Shown: positions 51,599-63,339 of the stretch, one piece after another
How the letters are laid out: every line of letters begins with the position of its first letter
How positions within the stretch are numbered: the first letter of the stretch is position 1
Assembly: GCA_950295325.1 (NCBI GenBank)
Contig: OX485809.1
Location: 13,146,001 to 13,210,000 of the forward strand
Direction: 5' to 3'
Source of the DNA: Polytrichum commune
Taxonomy: Eukaryota > Streptophyta > Polytrichopsida > Polytrichales > Polytrichaceae
DNA: 64,000 nt
Notes under the pieces: generated by a model
The model's database searches: none
Told to the model about the DNA's origin: nothing
Seen by the model: only the letters and a program-made list of their open reading frames with translations
Translations under genes and position numbers: made by a program

Positions 51599-54500
51599 TT
51601 ACACTGGTTTCAAGTCTGTAGAGCTTGAGCTCGAGCTGCTTCCTCCTAAACCAGCATAAGTCTGCACTAAGTTTGCTCCACTGGGATCAACTATTAAATG
51701 CTTTATAAGGCGGAAGCGCAAATTGTTTGGAGCCATCACAAAGGTGGCAAGAGCAAACCAGATGAGGTCGACAGATGAAAGCTTGGAGGCAAGAAACCCC
51801 TTCCACAGCCTGTCAGTATCAAAAGGACCACATATCAGACATGCTAGAGCTCCTTTACCATGTTCGAAACTTCCCATCTACATCAGAGTAATGAAAGCTT
51901 ACCATTCAGGAAGCCTGAAAAATGTAACGAAAAATTCCTTGATGCCAGTAGTGTCCAGTTGCAAAATGAGCTCCAGACCAAATAAGAAAAAGGCACGCTG
52001 CCTCTTTCTCTCGCTGGGCCAAAGGGCATTCCAGGCTGCAAAACCATCCGTATCATCCTCAATGATTTGCTAAAGAATACAACAGAAACCAGGGAAGAAG
52101 ATGAAATTTTTACAAGTGCCACCATTGGAAGGAATATCTTGTCAAGTAACTCGCACCTTCTATGGCAGCTTCTCCCGAATTTTGTCCAACCCCTAGTGAG
52201 TCAGCATTTGAGTTTTGACCAAGTGCCTTGGCTATGGCTGCCGCATAAAGCGGGGCCTCAGACAATGAACGCACAACTGAGTAACCTGTATCCACCATCA
52301 CTCGAGGGTATAAGTTTTGCCCAGACACTCTTTCACATTAAAGACCTTACCATCTACCTCAAGATTGCTCCAACATGATGGACTGCAAATATTGCATCGC
52401 ACTTTTTGACATTTTGGAGACATTTATCAACACACATAGAACTCCATAGCTCAGAAAAATATGAAGTCCATTCGATTCAAGATACTGCTTACCAGTTGCA
52501 GGATGCACCATGCTGGCAGCTGCACCAAAGCCCAACTGACGTTGAGTTGTCACAGGGAGGTTACCTCCCACTGGAATGTAAGACCACTCCTACACCACAA
52601 AACTCCTCATCATGATTTAAACAATGAGCATATCCATTACGCAACTATTCTACATCTGAGACCTAAGCCAGACTTAAGACATGGTGAGTGCAAATCTCTC
52701 AACAAAAATGTCCAGTTGATACCATTCTAACTGTACCTTATGGACTACACAGAATAAGACATGTGAGCAAGACACCGTTTTGTGACAGAATGCAACTAAC
52801 CTCTTCATAGACATGTGAGACTTTAATGCCCATCGTCTCCAATCGCACTTGTAATCTATCCCTGAGCAAGCTGAAAGGCATGGTTGGCCTTGCAGCTAGA
52901 CAAGTTTCCTGCAACAATGACATCCATCAATTAACTAGTTGTCTCCGCACAAGAGGCCAGACGGACCACAACCAACCACTTGACACTTATGAAGCACATG
53001 CGAACTGTCCAGTACCCCAAAGAGGAAACATGAGAGTACCTCAAAGAAGATACGAGTAGAAGTCACGGGCATTGCATACAAGAAGGTGGGAATCTCCGCA
53101 GCAGCATCTCTCCCCACATCTTGACCTCTATAATCTCGGTAGTCCATAAAGAGCATAAAATTGGCATCGTAAGGATAGTGTTCAACCTGCGCAATTAAAA
53201 CAAAGGTAAAACTCACACGCAGCTTACTGCAGGCAACACAGTACTCTCTAGTGTCCCAGCCAACCAGACTCCAGATACAGAACCCCCGCAGCACGCTGAG
53301 GTAAGAAATGGTTAGTCATCAGATGCAAAGAGACAAGAGCAGCAATGATATGAACTTGACATGAAATTTTCTAAAGCACTAACATGTAGGTGAGTTCATT
53401 ATTATGGTCATTATGTTCATTGCCTCTCAGCTCTGTCAAGACCTACAGCGACTTCTCTACCAACTATAATTTGGAAATCACTTCGTTCACTGATGTATCT
53501 AGGCTGCCACATATATACAATACTCTGCATAACATACCTCCACTTCAATCCCATAAGCTGTTTGCACACTAACTCCTGGACCTCCTGGCTCATATTTTAA
53601 AAACCTGCCTGCAGCTGCTCCTGATGCAACTGTGGCGAGTCTGATTCAAGGACAAAGCATGTCGCAACATAGTGAGCCAACACAGCAAATTCAGTGATAA
53701 GTGCCAAGATATATATTGAAAGTTATCGATTCTATAGGAAGAAATCACGATGAAATTATGACACCTAGATCTTAAGAGGCTGCACAGATTTTCGTAGCTA
53801 TAATACTCTTTGCATATGCTCCAAAACGCCGCCTACCCCTCACATAGAGCCGTCACCATCAACTTTAGTATTAAGTGCTAAGTCGTAGACCACATAAACT
53901 GCCTTGCACTTTACCTCTCTAACTTTGCAACCCCACCTCACATCCCTTTTTCAGAGCATCATGAAACAGACCTTCCATGCAACCGTCTTGCAACGTTGAC
54001 AAGAGGTAAGATATCTTCAGAAAGAGAAATGCGTTATGTGCAACTCAGAATTACTTCACCACAAATCATCTGCGTACCTGCACTTGATGTTTCTTCCATC
54101 TCTGCAGATAACGTTGCTCAAATTCTCATTAATCTCCAGAATTCTTTCAACTTTAGAGTCAAGATACACGACACCTGCTGCTGAACACCTGCAGCAGTTT
54201 GAATAATCAGATACTCCCTATCACAAGTCAAATTCCCGTTCCGTATGATATTGTTAGCTGTTTTTCGATTCAAAGAAGTTTTTCCGAATTGATAATGATT
54301 GAAATTCCAGCGCGCTAAGAACACAATGTTCAAGTTGCTCACCTTCTGAGAAGCTCCTTCCGCAGCTGAGTCCGGCTTACTCGACCGTAGGCACGACCGA
54401 TCATGATCGGCGTATCTCCTTCGATATACATCGCCGAGTCTCTCCATGTTTGCTCTATACAGTGCTCAAGCCCCAAAGCTGCAAGATTGAAACATTTTCA

Positions 54501-56320
54501 TCCCTATCAGACCTTTAGAGTTGCACGATAGATTTAGAAAAAACATTGTGCCTCACCTAAGACTCTGAATGTTGAAGAAGGAATGATAAATGATTCTTCC
54601 AAGGACCTAATCGAGCGATCACCTCAAGAAGCATAAGGTGTGGAAATAGTAACGAAATGGCTGCATCAATTAATCCTTAGGGGATACACACAGAAATTTA
54701 AACATCCAACATCATATGCTCTGCTATCGTTACAGTTTGGATTTGAAAATCACTACAATTTCCTATAAGGCGAACGACCTCATTTACTAATAATCTCACA
54801 GGCTTACCTGCAAATTCGTCAGTCCATACGCCGTAATTGTTGACGAATGGCAGGTCTGGCCCAACGAGACCTACGCTGAGGCCTTCCTTTGCCGCCTCCG
54901 CAGCCAGGCACATCCCAGCAGGGCCACATCCAACCACAACAAGATCCAATGTCGCATCTCCCAAAGGTTGCAACTGCAAGAACTAACTCGAGCATGTCAA
55001 ATTTTAACTCCACGAGACAGGGCGTGCGTCCTTCTCTCCACTGAGAATTAACATCCCTCACAAACGGAGAGCCTCTGCTGCAATTAATTGCCCTCTCGTA
55101 ACACAAAATTAAATTACCCCAGCTTTCATGGTTACTGTGCATGTCTACACAATGCAAAAACGGTGACATTTTCAGGGAAACAGTAGTCCGCTGCTTGTTT
55201 GAAGAATCAAATTGCAGGGGACTAAAACCGAAACTGAAGAGCGATGGTTGATTCATCACGACATGAACCTTTTCGGCGATTTTCCCCTACTCTGAGGATT
55301 TCGACGCCTGCAAGACAAGGACAAGACAAGGAAAATATCTCCACAAGACAACGCATGCTTCCTTGTCTTCACTAAGAACTGACATCCCTCACAATCGGAG
55401 AACCCTCTGCCACAATTGCCCTCTCGTGACACACCACATTGAATTAACCGAGCTCATTGATTCCGTGCATCTCACAGTGAGCCAGAACGGTGACATTTTC
55501 AAGAAACCTGTACGCTTTGTGTAAAGCATCAAAATGCAGGGGACAAAGACCGAAATTAAAGAGAGAAAGTAGTCGCATCAAGACCTGAAATGTTGCGGGC
55601 ACTTTCCCCCTGCTCTAAGGATTTTCGAAGCTTCCAAGGACGATGACATTTTCAGGAAACCTGTAGTCGGCTTCTTGTGTGAAGAATCAAAATGCAGGGG
55701 GCTTAGACTGAGACTAAATTAAAAAGCGAAAATACGTGCGTCACGACGTGCACCTTTTCGGCAATTTTCCCTTGCTCTAAGGATTTCGAAGCTTGCAGCT
55801 GGACGAGCTCCAACTCCTCTCCCCCCGCCTTAATGTAGTCCTGCTCGTCCACAACGGAGTCATCGAAAACAGGGGCCACGGTGCCAAGAGCTGCCAAAGT
55901 CGCCACCCCCGTCCCCGCGCCGGCCTCGGAACCACCGTCCACTCTCCAAATTGCATGCCAATTCTTTCCCATTCCTCTACCTCTACCTCTACCTCTAGCG
56001 CTGGCATTGCTCCCCCTGCCTCCTTTCAGCACCGATAGCGCCTCCGCCCTTGCCCCGCACGCCACAATCTCCCTCGATCGCAGAGACACCGTCGCTCCCC
56101 CATTGCTACTCCTCACCACACAACACCTCGACGACGAAGCCACCTCGCCATTACCGCTGCCCCTGCTGCTGCACAGCGGGATTGCGGAGGAGGAGGAGCT
56201 CCCGAACGAGGTGCGGCTGAGCTGCTCGATTGATGCGCCTGCCATCACTGCGACCTGTGGACCATTGGAGCCAAGCGATGGAACTCCACACAGCCTCCAC
56301 TCCGCTTTAAATGATGCCAA
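51599..56320 (-). CDS. LCYE: Lycopene epsilon-cyclase, plastid carotenoid synthesis
   Basis: Eleven exons join in frame at GT-AG sites. In transcript order: 56320-55754, 54973-54808, 54478-54343, 54188-54078, 53640-53538, 53186-53040, 52908-52801, 52589-52493, 52285-52191, 52069-51903, 51809-51599, giving 635 aa. The first exon holds a long Ser/Arg/Gly-rich chloroplast transit region and DEQDYIKAGGEELELVQLQ. The Rossmann FAD motif VVVGCGPAG follows at 201-209, then PDLPFVNNYGVWTDEF, IMIGRAYGRVSR, MDYRDY (375-380), FLYAMP, YIPVGGNLP and GFGAAASMVHPATGYSV, with WPSERKRQRAFFLFG and PNNLRFRLIKHLI near the C-terminus. These are cyclase hallmarks, and the N-terminal and C-terminal wording fits epsilon rather than beta. 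The enzyme closes epsilon rings on lycopene, leading to lutein. It is longer than seed-plant LCYE (about 520-540 aa), mainly in the N-terminus and a Ser-rich tail. The exon 9 donor (52190) is weak. Confidence 0.93.
55010..55800 (-). repeat. Tandem duplications spanning the LCYE exon 1/intron 1 junction
   Basis: Two ~330-bp units (about 55010-55310 and 55340-55650) and a partial third (55640-55800) share ACGGTGACATTTTCA-G-AAAC, AATGCAGGGG and the junction area GCGATTTTCCC-CTCT-AGGATTTCGA. The true exon end is in the third. The copy nearest exon 2 would code ASKSSE, a TAG stop, then GKIAEK before a GT. It therefore mimics the exon end (ASKSLEQGKIAEK) but is broken. Confidence 0.8.
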
Positions 56321-57110
56321 ACCTATAGAAATGCCATCACTGCCGCCTCCTTACTCCGGCTATTACTCCAATCAGTTTCTCTCTCTCTCTCTCTGTCTCT
56401 CACAAACTAAAGCAAACCAAAACGTTGCGTTGAACGCGAGGGAGCAGAGCAGGAGATGGCCAAGGAAGGGAGGAAGGAAGTCTTGGAGGCTCATGAGAGG
56501 CCATATCCAGATGCACAGTGGCGCCCCAACCAGTGAAGTGGATTACAGCCGTGGTCTGTGGGGCCTCCTACCCCCTCTCCTACCCTCCGGATATCCAGCT
56601 GGTCACAAGCCCGCTCGATACCCGGCTCGAGAGTGAAGCGACCTCTCTTAGGATACTCCTAGGATGGGTCTACACAGGTATGTGCTTTTGTGAGGATCAT
56701 AGAACGAACACCATAACTTAGACACATGTTAAAAAGATAATGAATCACGTCTTCAAAGTTTATTAACTATTCCACACTCAATAGTGAACAACAATCAATA
56801 ACTTTTTCACACTCAATAATTGGGAGCACTTATATGCACTTTCAATAATTACAACTAACTCAAGAGAAGTCTCGATCTTCAATCTGATTTTGTTTACGCT
56901 AAATCGTAGAATTGCTAACATAACATAAGTTTCGTTGTGTAAGTCTGATCGGTAAAAGTTTTAGGACATGAAAAGTGAACCGAATAACACCCACATACCT
57001 TATAAGTGGAACCACCGCCCTTTGTCAACCCACTACTCTCCACATGAACTAGCATCAACCCCTTCTAATATGACAACACGGACGTAGAGAAGATTGAACC
57101 GCCCCAAAAT
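56321..57110 (-). promoter_or_regulatory. Upstream region of lycopene epsilon-cyclase
   Basis: A CT-rich run at 56377-56401 lies about 60-80 bp upstream of the ATG and is probably in the 5' leader. Further out the sequence becomes AT-rich. No regulatory site is claimed. The 251-codon plus-strand frame starting at 55881 is the antisense shadow of exon 1 and its leader. Confidence 0.4.
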
Positions 57111-57117
57111 ATAAAGT

Positions 57118-57400
57118 ATTCACATTAGCTATATAGCATTTCCAAAGATAAATAAATGAATAAAATTCTCTCAGCTTTATATATTCATGGCTATCAAGTC
57201 ACATGCTTTATTGCTTGTCTAAAGACATGTTGATAGATATGGAAATAATCAAATTCATACATTAGCTAGATAATATTTGGGAAGGTAAATAGATGAATAA
57301 GATCCTCTCAAATTTCTATATCCATTCCATCAAAACAAATACATTATTGCTTCTCTAAACATATATTGACAGAATTGAACAAACCATATTGAGACACTTG
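57118..57400. repeat. Tandem duplication, two ~145-bp units
   Basis: ACATTAGCTA-ATA-ATTT...GATGAATAA-AT-CTCTCA and TTATTGCTT-TCTAAA-ATAT-TTGA occur in the same order in 57118-57255 and 57256-57400. Confidence 0.75.
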
Positions 57401-57504
57401 AGGCACTCATTATCTTAAAGAAAAATGGATTCAATTATCATGTGACAAACCCATAGTACCATATTGTCACATCATACCACATAATGGAACTTTTAAGGCT
57501 TGGA

Positions 57505-57572
57505 GTTCATGTTGTCTATGTCAACTAGCCCTTTTTTTGGGGGGGGGGGGTTCATGTTGTCTATGTCAACTA
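57505..57572. repeat. Short duplication around a T/G homopolymer
   Basis: GTTCATGTTGTCTATGTCAA plus CTA occurs at 57505-57527 and again at 57550-57572, separated by GCCC, T7 and about 11 G. Confidence 0.9.
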
Positions 57573-59255
57573 ATTAGTTGGCTTTAGGCAATTTCTAACT
57601 GTGGCATATGTGGCTATGACAAACATGTATATTTAGTATATTTTGACAAAAATAACTCAATATTCTTCATACATTGGCTTTACATAGTGAAATCAACATT
57701 GAAATTTATGGCGATACTCATTTAAAAAATTAAAAAACTAGAGGCGATACATGAGTTGTCTGAGTGTAAAAAATGGTTGTGAGGGTCTAAAGCTAAACCT
57801 CAAATTGGCTAAAAAATATGGACTTTCTCTCAGAGTTGGCCTTGATTGTGGTGACCAACGATAATTAAGTACCTCCACATTATGAATTAGGACAATTCAA
57901 ATATAAAATCAAAATGCACATTGCACTAGACTTTTTTTTTTGAGGGTACTGCAAGGGGCCACAGAGCAAAAAAAAAAGTTGGTTGCCACAAAAAACCTAC
58001 ATTGAAATACCCAAGTTTGCACAAAGGCAAGAGCCAAAATACCCCCTAAAAAAAGGTTGCATTCCACATTCTACACAAACATTTTGCAATTTGCAATCTA
58101 CAATCTACAAACAATTTTGTGATTTTCAATCAAAGCACACACTCAAAGCCATACTCAAGAGTCAAAAGTCAAAGCCATACATAAAGCACATACTCAAGAG
58201 TTAAAGCCATACTCAAAGCCACACACAAAGCATCTGAACCACAATCTGCAACTACAACAAGCATATAAACCACACTTCACAGCTAGAACTACCATTTGCA
58301 CCACAATCTTAACTACAACAAGCATTTGAACCACCCTATGTAGCCACAACAAACATCTAAACCTCCAACACAAATAAAGAATGACCTTGACCACAATCAA
58401 AGACCCATGGAGACGCATCTTAGCATGGCAACCCAATGTCCTTAAGCCAACTCTAATGATCATCGAGAATTAGAGATTGAAAAGCTTAATATAAATACAC
58501 AAGTCCATCTTTTAGCACACCATTAGTACGCATATATCTCGATAAACTTCTTGTATATAGGGGGTTTAATTTCAAAGTGACCCATGCACATCAATGAAGT
58601 TTCCAACAAAAGGCCCACCTCCCAGAGTGGTCAATCTTACGCGGATGCATTGTAATTGAATCAAAATAGACTAATTTGAAACCTTTGATGCTGAATTTTT
58701 GAAATCACATCCTCCTTTAAATAAATACATTCCATGCTATACAATGTTTCGCTACATTTTCACCTTCCACGTGGATGAGTTAACTACAGTAGTGACCTTA
58801 CGTAGTGTACAGATGTTGTATCCAAATTTGGAACCAATTCATGTACTACCAAGCTTCCGTTGAAGACAAGGCCTGGGCAAATGCATGTGCACAAAAGTGG
58901 GAAAGAAGAAGTTGATTCAACTAAAGTACCGCCAACACAAAACCAAAAGATAGATCACATTCGTCAAATTCTACCAAGTGTCACTCATCGAGTAGTGGAG
59001 ACCGATTTGTACCACCGAAATTGCCAAAGTTCTTCAATGTCACATGGAATCGCACATGCCCCAACCAAACCCTAAGGGTTGTCACTATGAAGGGGGGGGG
59101 CTTTCCATTTTGTGATGACAATGGGCACCTTGCCTCCGTGTTTGAAAGCAACCCCCTTTGCATGGCAAAATTAGGTACACCTACCTTACTATATCTAGGT
59201 CGCTATATAATATGCCATTCAAGCCACCATGATGATGATGATGATGGAGGAACGA
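57573..59255. other. Intergenic with low-complexity stretch
   Basis: 58020-58360 is a degenerate A/C-rich simple repeat (CATACTCAAAGCCA, ACCACAATCT-AACTACAACA, AAGCATTTGAACCAC). Frames there (57983-58204 +, 58194-58463 -) follow from the repeat. A (GAT)n run lies at 59229-59246. No gene. Confidence 0.5.
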
Positions 59256-59263
59256 ACACTACC

Positions 59264-59671
59264 CACGGGTAGATCACTCCATTGTCAAGTTGAACACCAC
59301 GTGCGACCAAAAAAAATCTTCTTTTGGTAAGTTGCACCACCAAAATGGGTCAAAATTTTATCAATTTTTTTCATGAGTAGATATACACAGTACCTATGAC
59401 ATAGTCAAAAGTGGTAACTAAATTTGATGATTTGTTTTTTCATAAAACATACCATTTCTAACTAGAATGACACAGAATTGAACTAAAAAAATTACTAAAA
59501 AAAATAAAGATGACTGAAAATTTCAAAAAAGTATACAAAAGATACTATCAATGGTTATGTATATGTAGAAAAAATATCATAAATTTTAAAATTATATATG
59601 GCATGTAATATAGGGGTAGCAAACTTTGTCCACGCGTGGTGTCAACTTGACAATGAAGTGACCTCCCCGTG
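59264..59671. mobile_element. hAT-type MITE, CACGGG family, 408 bp
   Basis: The ends are about 38-bp imperfect inverted repeats: left CACGGGTAGATCACTCCATT, right the inverse of CACGGGGAGGTCACTTCATT, both continuing GTCAAGTTGA-CACCACG. Perfect 8-bp target duplications ACACTACC flank it (59256-59263 and 59672-59679). The interior is AT-rich and non-coding. Termini differ from the CTCG(n) family. Confidence 0.88.
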
Positions 59672-59679
59672 ACACTACC

Positions 59680-60169
59680 TAGCGAAAGGCCCATGTATTC
59701 CCACCCATGTGTCTCTTACAAAAGCAAGGTGTGGGCACTTACAACTCCACGAGCAACTTTTGGCCGTTGGATCGGAGCATATTGTTTCATCCGGTTAGCC
59801 ATTGAGAATCGGAGTTGAAAGGGGCGGGAAGGAAGATAAAGTTTTCTCTATTTTAAATGACCACATATGTCCTCCCATTGACTATTGACTATTGAATCTA
59901 AGATTCTATATACATAGTTGAGTCTGCATGTGGTTTCATTTGTCTCTTTGCTCTCTAATCTTAGCAACAAGCCTTGCAATATACCACTCAAACATTTGGT
60001 GTCCGTTTTAGAAGAGTGGCCGCATAAGGACCATGTACCTTTATAGAATCTAGTTCATGATGTTTGGTTCTCCGACATGCTCACTGCAACATATGACCAA
60101 AGGTCATGAGAGAACTGGTTTTAGTTGTCTCATGCTCGTGGCCCTTGGTTCAGAGCCATGACCAAGAGA
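59680..60169. other. Intergenic with dispersed-motif copy
   Basis: ACCACTCAAACATTTGGTGTCC at about 59983 belongs to the dispersed motif group. No gene. Confidence 0.4.
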
Positions 60170-60744
60170 ATGCCACAGACAATCGTTTGTTTAAAAAGCC
60201 TTAGAGAGACCCTATAAGATCACTTAATGAGAGAGAACATCTCAATTTGATCATGGAGAAGATATAATTTCATACGAGCTCCATGATTTATGAAAGAAGT
60301 GGCTATGAACACAACGTGGGTTTGCTAATCATCTTGCACTAATTGCACGTTGCATGTGTTTACAAGGAGTGGTTGTGGAGCTAAAAGTGTCCGTTTTAGG
60401 ACATACTTACCATGTTTCGGAAAAGCTCGCACAATTTGTCACGAATATGAAAGGGGGAAATGCCACAGACAATCATTTTTCTAGAAAGCCTTAAAGAGAC
60501 CCTACAAGATCACTTAATGAGAAAGAACATTTTATTTTGATCATGGATAAGATATAATTTCATACGATCTCCATGATTTATGAAAGAAGTGGCTACGAAC
60601 ACAACTTGGATTTGCTAATCATCTTGCACTAATTGCACGTTGCGTGTGTTTACGAGGAGTGGTTGGATAGCTAAAAGTGTCCGTTTTAGGACGGACTTAC
60701 CGTATTTCGGAAAAGCTCGCACAATTTGTCACTAACATGAAAAG
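60170..60744. repeat. Tandem duplication, two ~290-bp units
   Basis: Starting at ATGCCACAGACAATC, the sequence 60170-60459 is repeated at 60460-60744 with a few percent divergence, through TTCGGAAAAGCTCGCACAAT. A diverged single relative is at 42330-42560. Confidence 0.9.
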
Positions 60745-61504
60745 GGGGGGGGGAGTAGGGGGGCCTCTTCCTCCCCTTTTGTCAAAGGAAGGTACTGAGT
60801 ATGACCCAACAACCATGTGACTGACTGCTTTCTACACGATGAAAGAGTCGTGACCATGATGTATTTAATCACCGTCATTGTTGGGAAAAAAATAGTGACT
60901 GTCCCACTCCAAGACTCCGTATCTTTGATTTGGGCGAACCAACCCATACACTCGTTCCTTGTTGGATGCCTAAACCCTTGCCTCCAAGAGATCAGTGTAC
61001 AGGTTGGTTTGCCCCAGCTCCCTATCTTTGGCCTAAGGAAAATATTGACGTTTTGGCACTCTAGAACGAATTCCATTCATATGAGCTAAATGTTGGGTGA
61101 CTCAGCACTTTAAAACTAACTTTTGTACTTATTTACGGAAATGTTGATTTCAACACACATGTGCAAACTTCAACTTTCTAATGCTTCAACCATAGAACAA
61201 GTGCAGAAGGTCACACCAAGACTAAGGTAGAAGGTTCTTAAAATACCTTGGACGTAAAAGCGCTAGCAATAAGTTGACCTAAAAGCATTTGGGGTTGAGT
61301 GTGAAACGAGCTTGGTTTACCATATTATATTTATTTGATATACTATATTTATACCACATGTTAGATGCTTCACCAACTTGCATGTCGACAATTGAATCTC
61401 AATTTTTGAGTACTTAACCCTCCACCCCCTACAAGTTACAATAAGGACTATTGTTGGTCTACACTTTGAGAATTTACAAAGGTTAAATATATATATATAT
61501 ATAT

Positions 61505-61539
<35 letters not shown>

Positions 61540-63330
61540 TAGTATATCATAAGTACATTTTCTAATGTTCATGATTTTACTCACTGAGCCTAACTACAAG
61601 GCGGCTTCCTACCAATGAATCAACAAAAACAATGAAAAAAAAACACCTATGGATATTTCACAACATTGCATGGGTGGGGCACTCTGTAGGATTTTTGTGC
61701 ATCACATGTAGTGGAGGGGTGTTTGTTTAGGGGTTTATTTACCTCCAAGGCATGAATTACAGGTTCCCTATAATTCATTGATTCTCTAAAACGACTTATT
61801 TGTTTGCACCCTACCATCACTTATATTTCCCATGCCAATGCGATTAATTATAGTCTATATTCCTTTTAAGCAATAAAATCTAATCCAAGTCCATACATAC
61901 AACTATGTCCGTACATACCATTGCATACATACAAAATCCATGTCCATGCATACTATTGCAAAACATGGTTCCATACAAGCCATTGCAAAAAAGTTGTACT
62001 TGAGGATCATATTACAGAACATGACCACATTATATGACCACACAATACAATCCTAGAACGAAAACAATGACTCCCATGTGTTTACACATTGGACCTAATA
62101 AATTTTCATAACCATGAAGAGTACAGATTCAATACTTGCAAGCGACTAGAACCCAAGCATAAAGAATGCACTTGCAGATATATCATTTTAATACATCAAA
62201 CAAGACACATCCATATCACATTTGCATATCATACACAATCATATCAACAACTAAAATATCATACACCATATGCATTTCAAAAGTGCATTGTATTCACACA
62301 CATAAAAACAAATGAAGTTTTGTGTTAATAAACACAACACCCGGTAAATTAATTCTACTGAGAAGTAATGGCCCAATTTCTATACCTAACTACTTTACTT
62401 CTAATGGGATTGTCTATTTTTAATGGACCCTTCATTATTTCGAATTCCTTCATAAATTACAGTTCAAATAAATTTGATCCTCCCTAAACTATGTTGGGCG
62501 TCGTTTGTAAAATGCACTAAGTGCCTCACCCAAGACACCTATGCGTATTTCACAACATTCATAAGACAAGAACAAGCATCCCACCACAACCAACATCCAT
62601 TTGACACCTTTGACCAAACATCAAACAAATATACATCCTCCTCATCAACATCCCAAACCCACCCACAAACATCAACGCCATACCAACATAGAGAAACACT
62701 ATGGATTTTTTTTTGCAAAAACTAGGATAACCGTAAGCACACAAACTGTAACCAAACAAATTGCCATAAACAACACTAAACAAAAGAAAAAAAGAAAAAA
62801 GAAAAAAAGGAGAAAAACCATCAACAAATTAGATTAGTACTGAACATACGACCAAAAATCATCCATTAAAAATCCTCTCAAGATAGTGACCAAATAATGA
62901 TTAAACGCCTGAAGGATAAATTAGGTAACATCCCTAGTAACTTCAAGACATCACTAACAAAAAGTTGACATTTAAGTATATTGGAACAAACCTCTTGTCC
63001 AAAATAGTAAGGGATGTGCACTTGTGGGACAAAAACACAAAAGCAACAACTCAACAATCGCAACTTTGAGCTTTTGTATTGCACGTTCACCAACCACCAT
63101 ATTTGTCTAGTTTTGAGATCTAGTGTATGTCATATTGGCCGTTGGAATTGTCCAAAACTTATGGATAAATCCAAATATACTTAAATCCTAGTAAATGTTC
63201 AGAACCAACACCTATCATTCCAAAGACAAGCCCCAATATGTGATGACCCCACAAACCACTCACCTAACTTCACATGCACAATACACAAATACCAATGGCA
63301 TGATACTAATGGCCACATCTTAGAGAGAGA
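60745..63330. other. Intergenic, microsatellites, no gene seen
   Basis: A G-run lies at 60744-60753. (AT)n and (TTTA)n tracts at about 61487-61540. A purine-rich AAG/AAAAG stretch lies near 62780-62815. Frames such as 60732-61076 (-), 60817-61089 (+) and 62474-62725 (+) show no family. Confidence 0.45.
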
Positions 63331-63339
63331 AAAAAAATT

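Noticed and set aside
55881-56636. 251-codon plus-strand ORF
   Set aside because: Antisense to LCYE exon 1 and its leader; Leu/Pro/Ser-rich composition follows from the Gly/Ser/Arg-rich sense strand.
58194-58463. 89-codon Cys/Val-rich minus ORF
   Set aside because: Generated by the degenerate A/C-rich simple repeat.
59091-59100. G-run as an end of another CTCG(n) element
   Set aside because: No CTC before it, no C-run partner and no 8-bp duplication.
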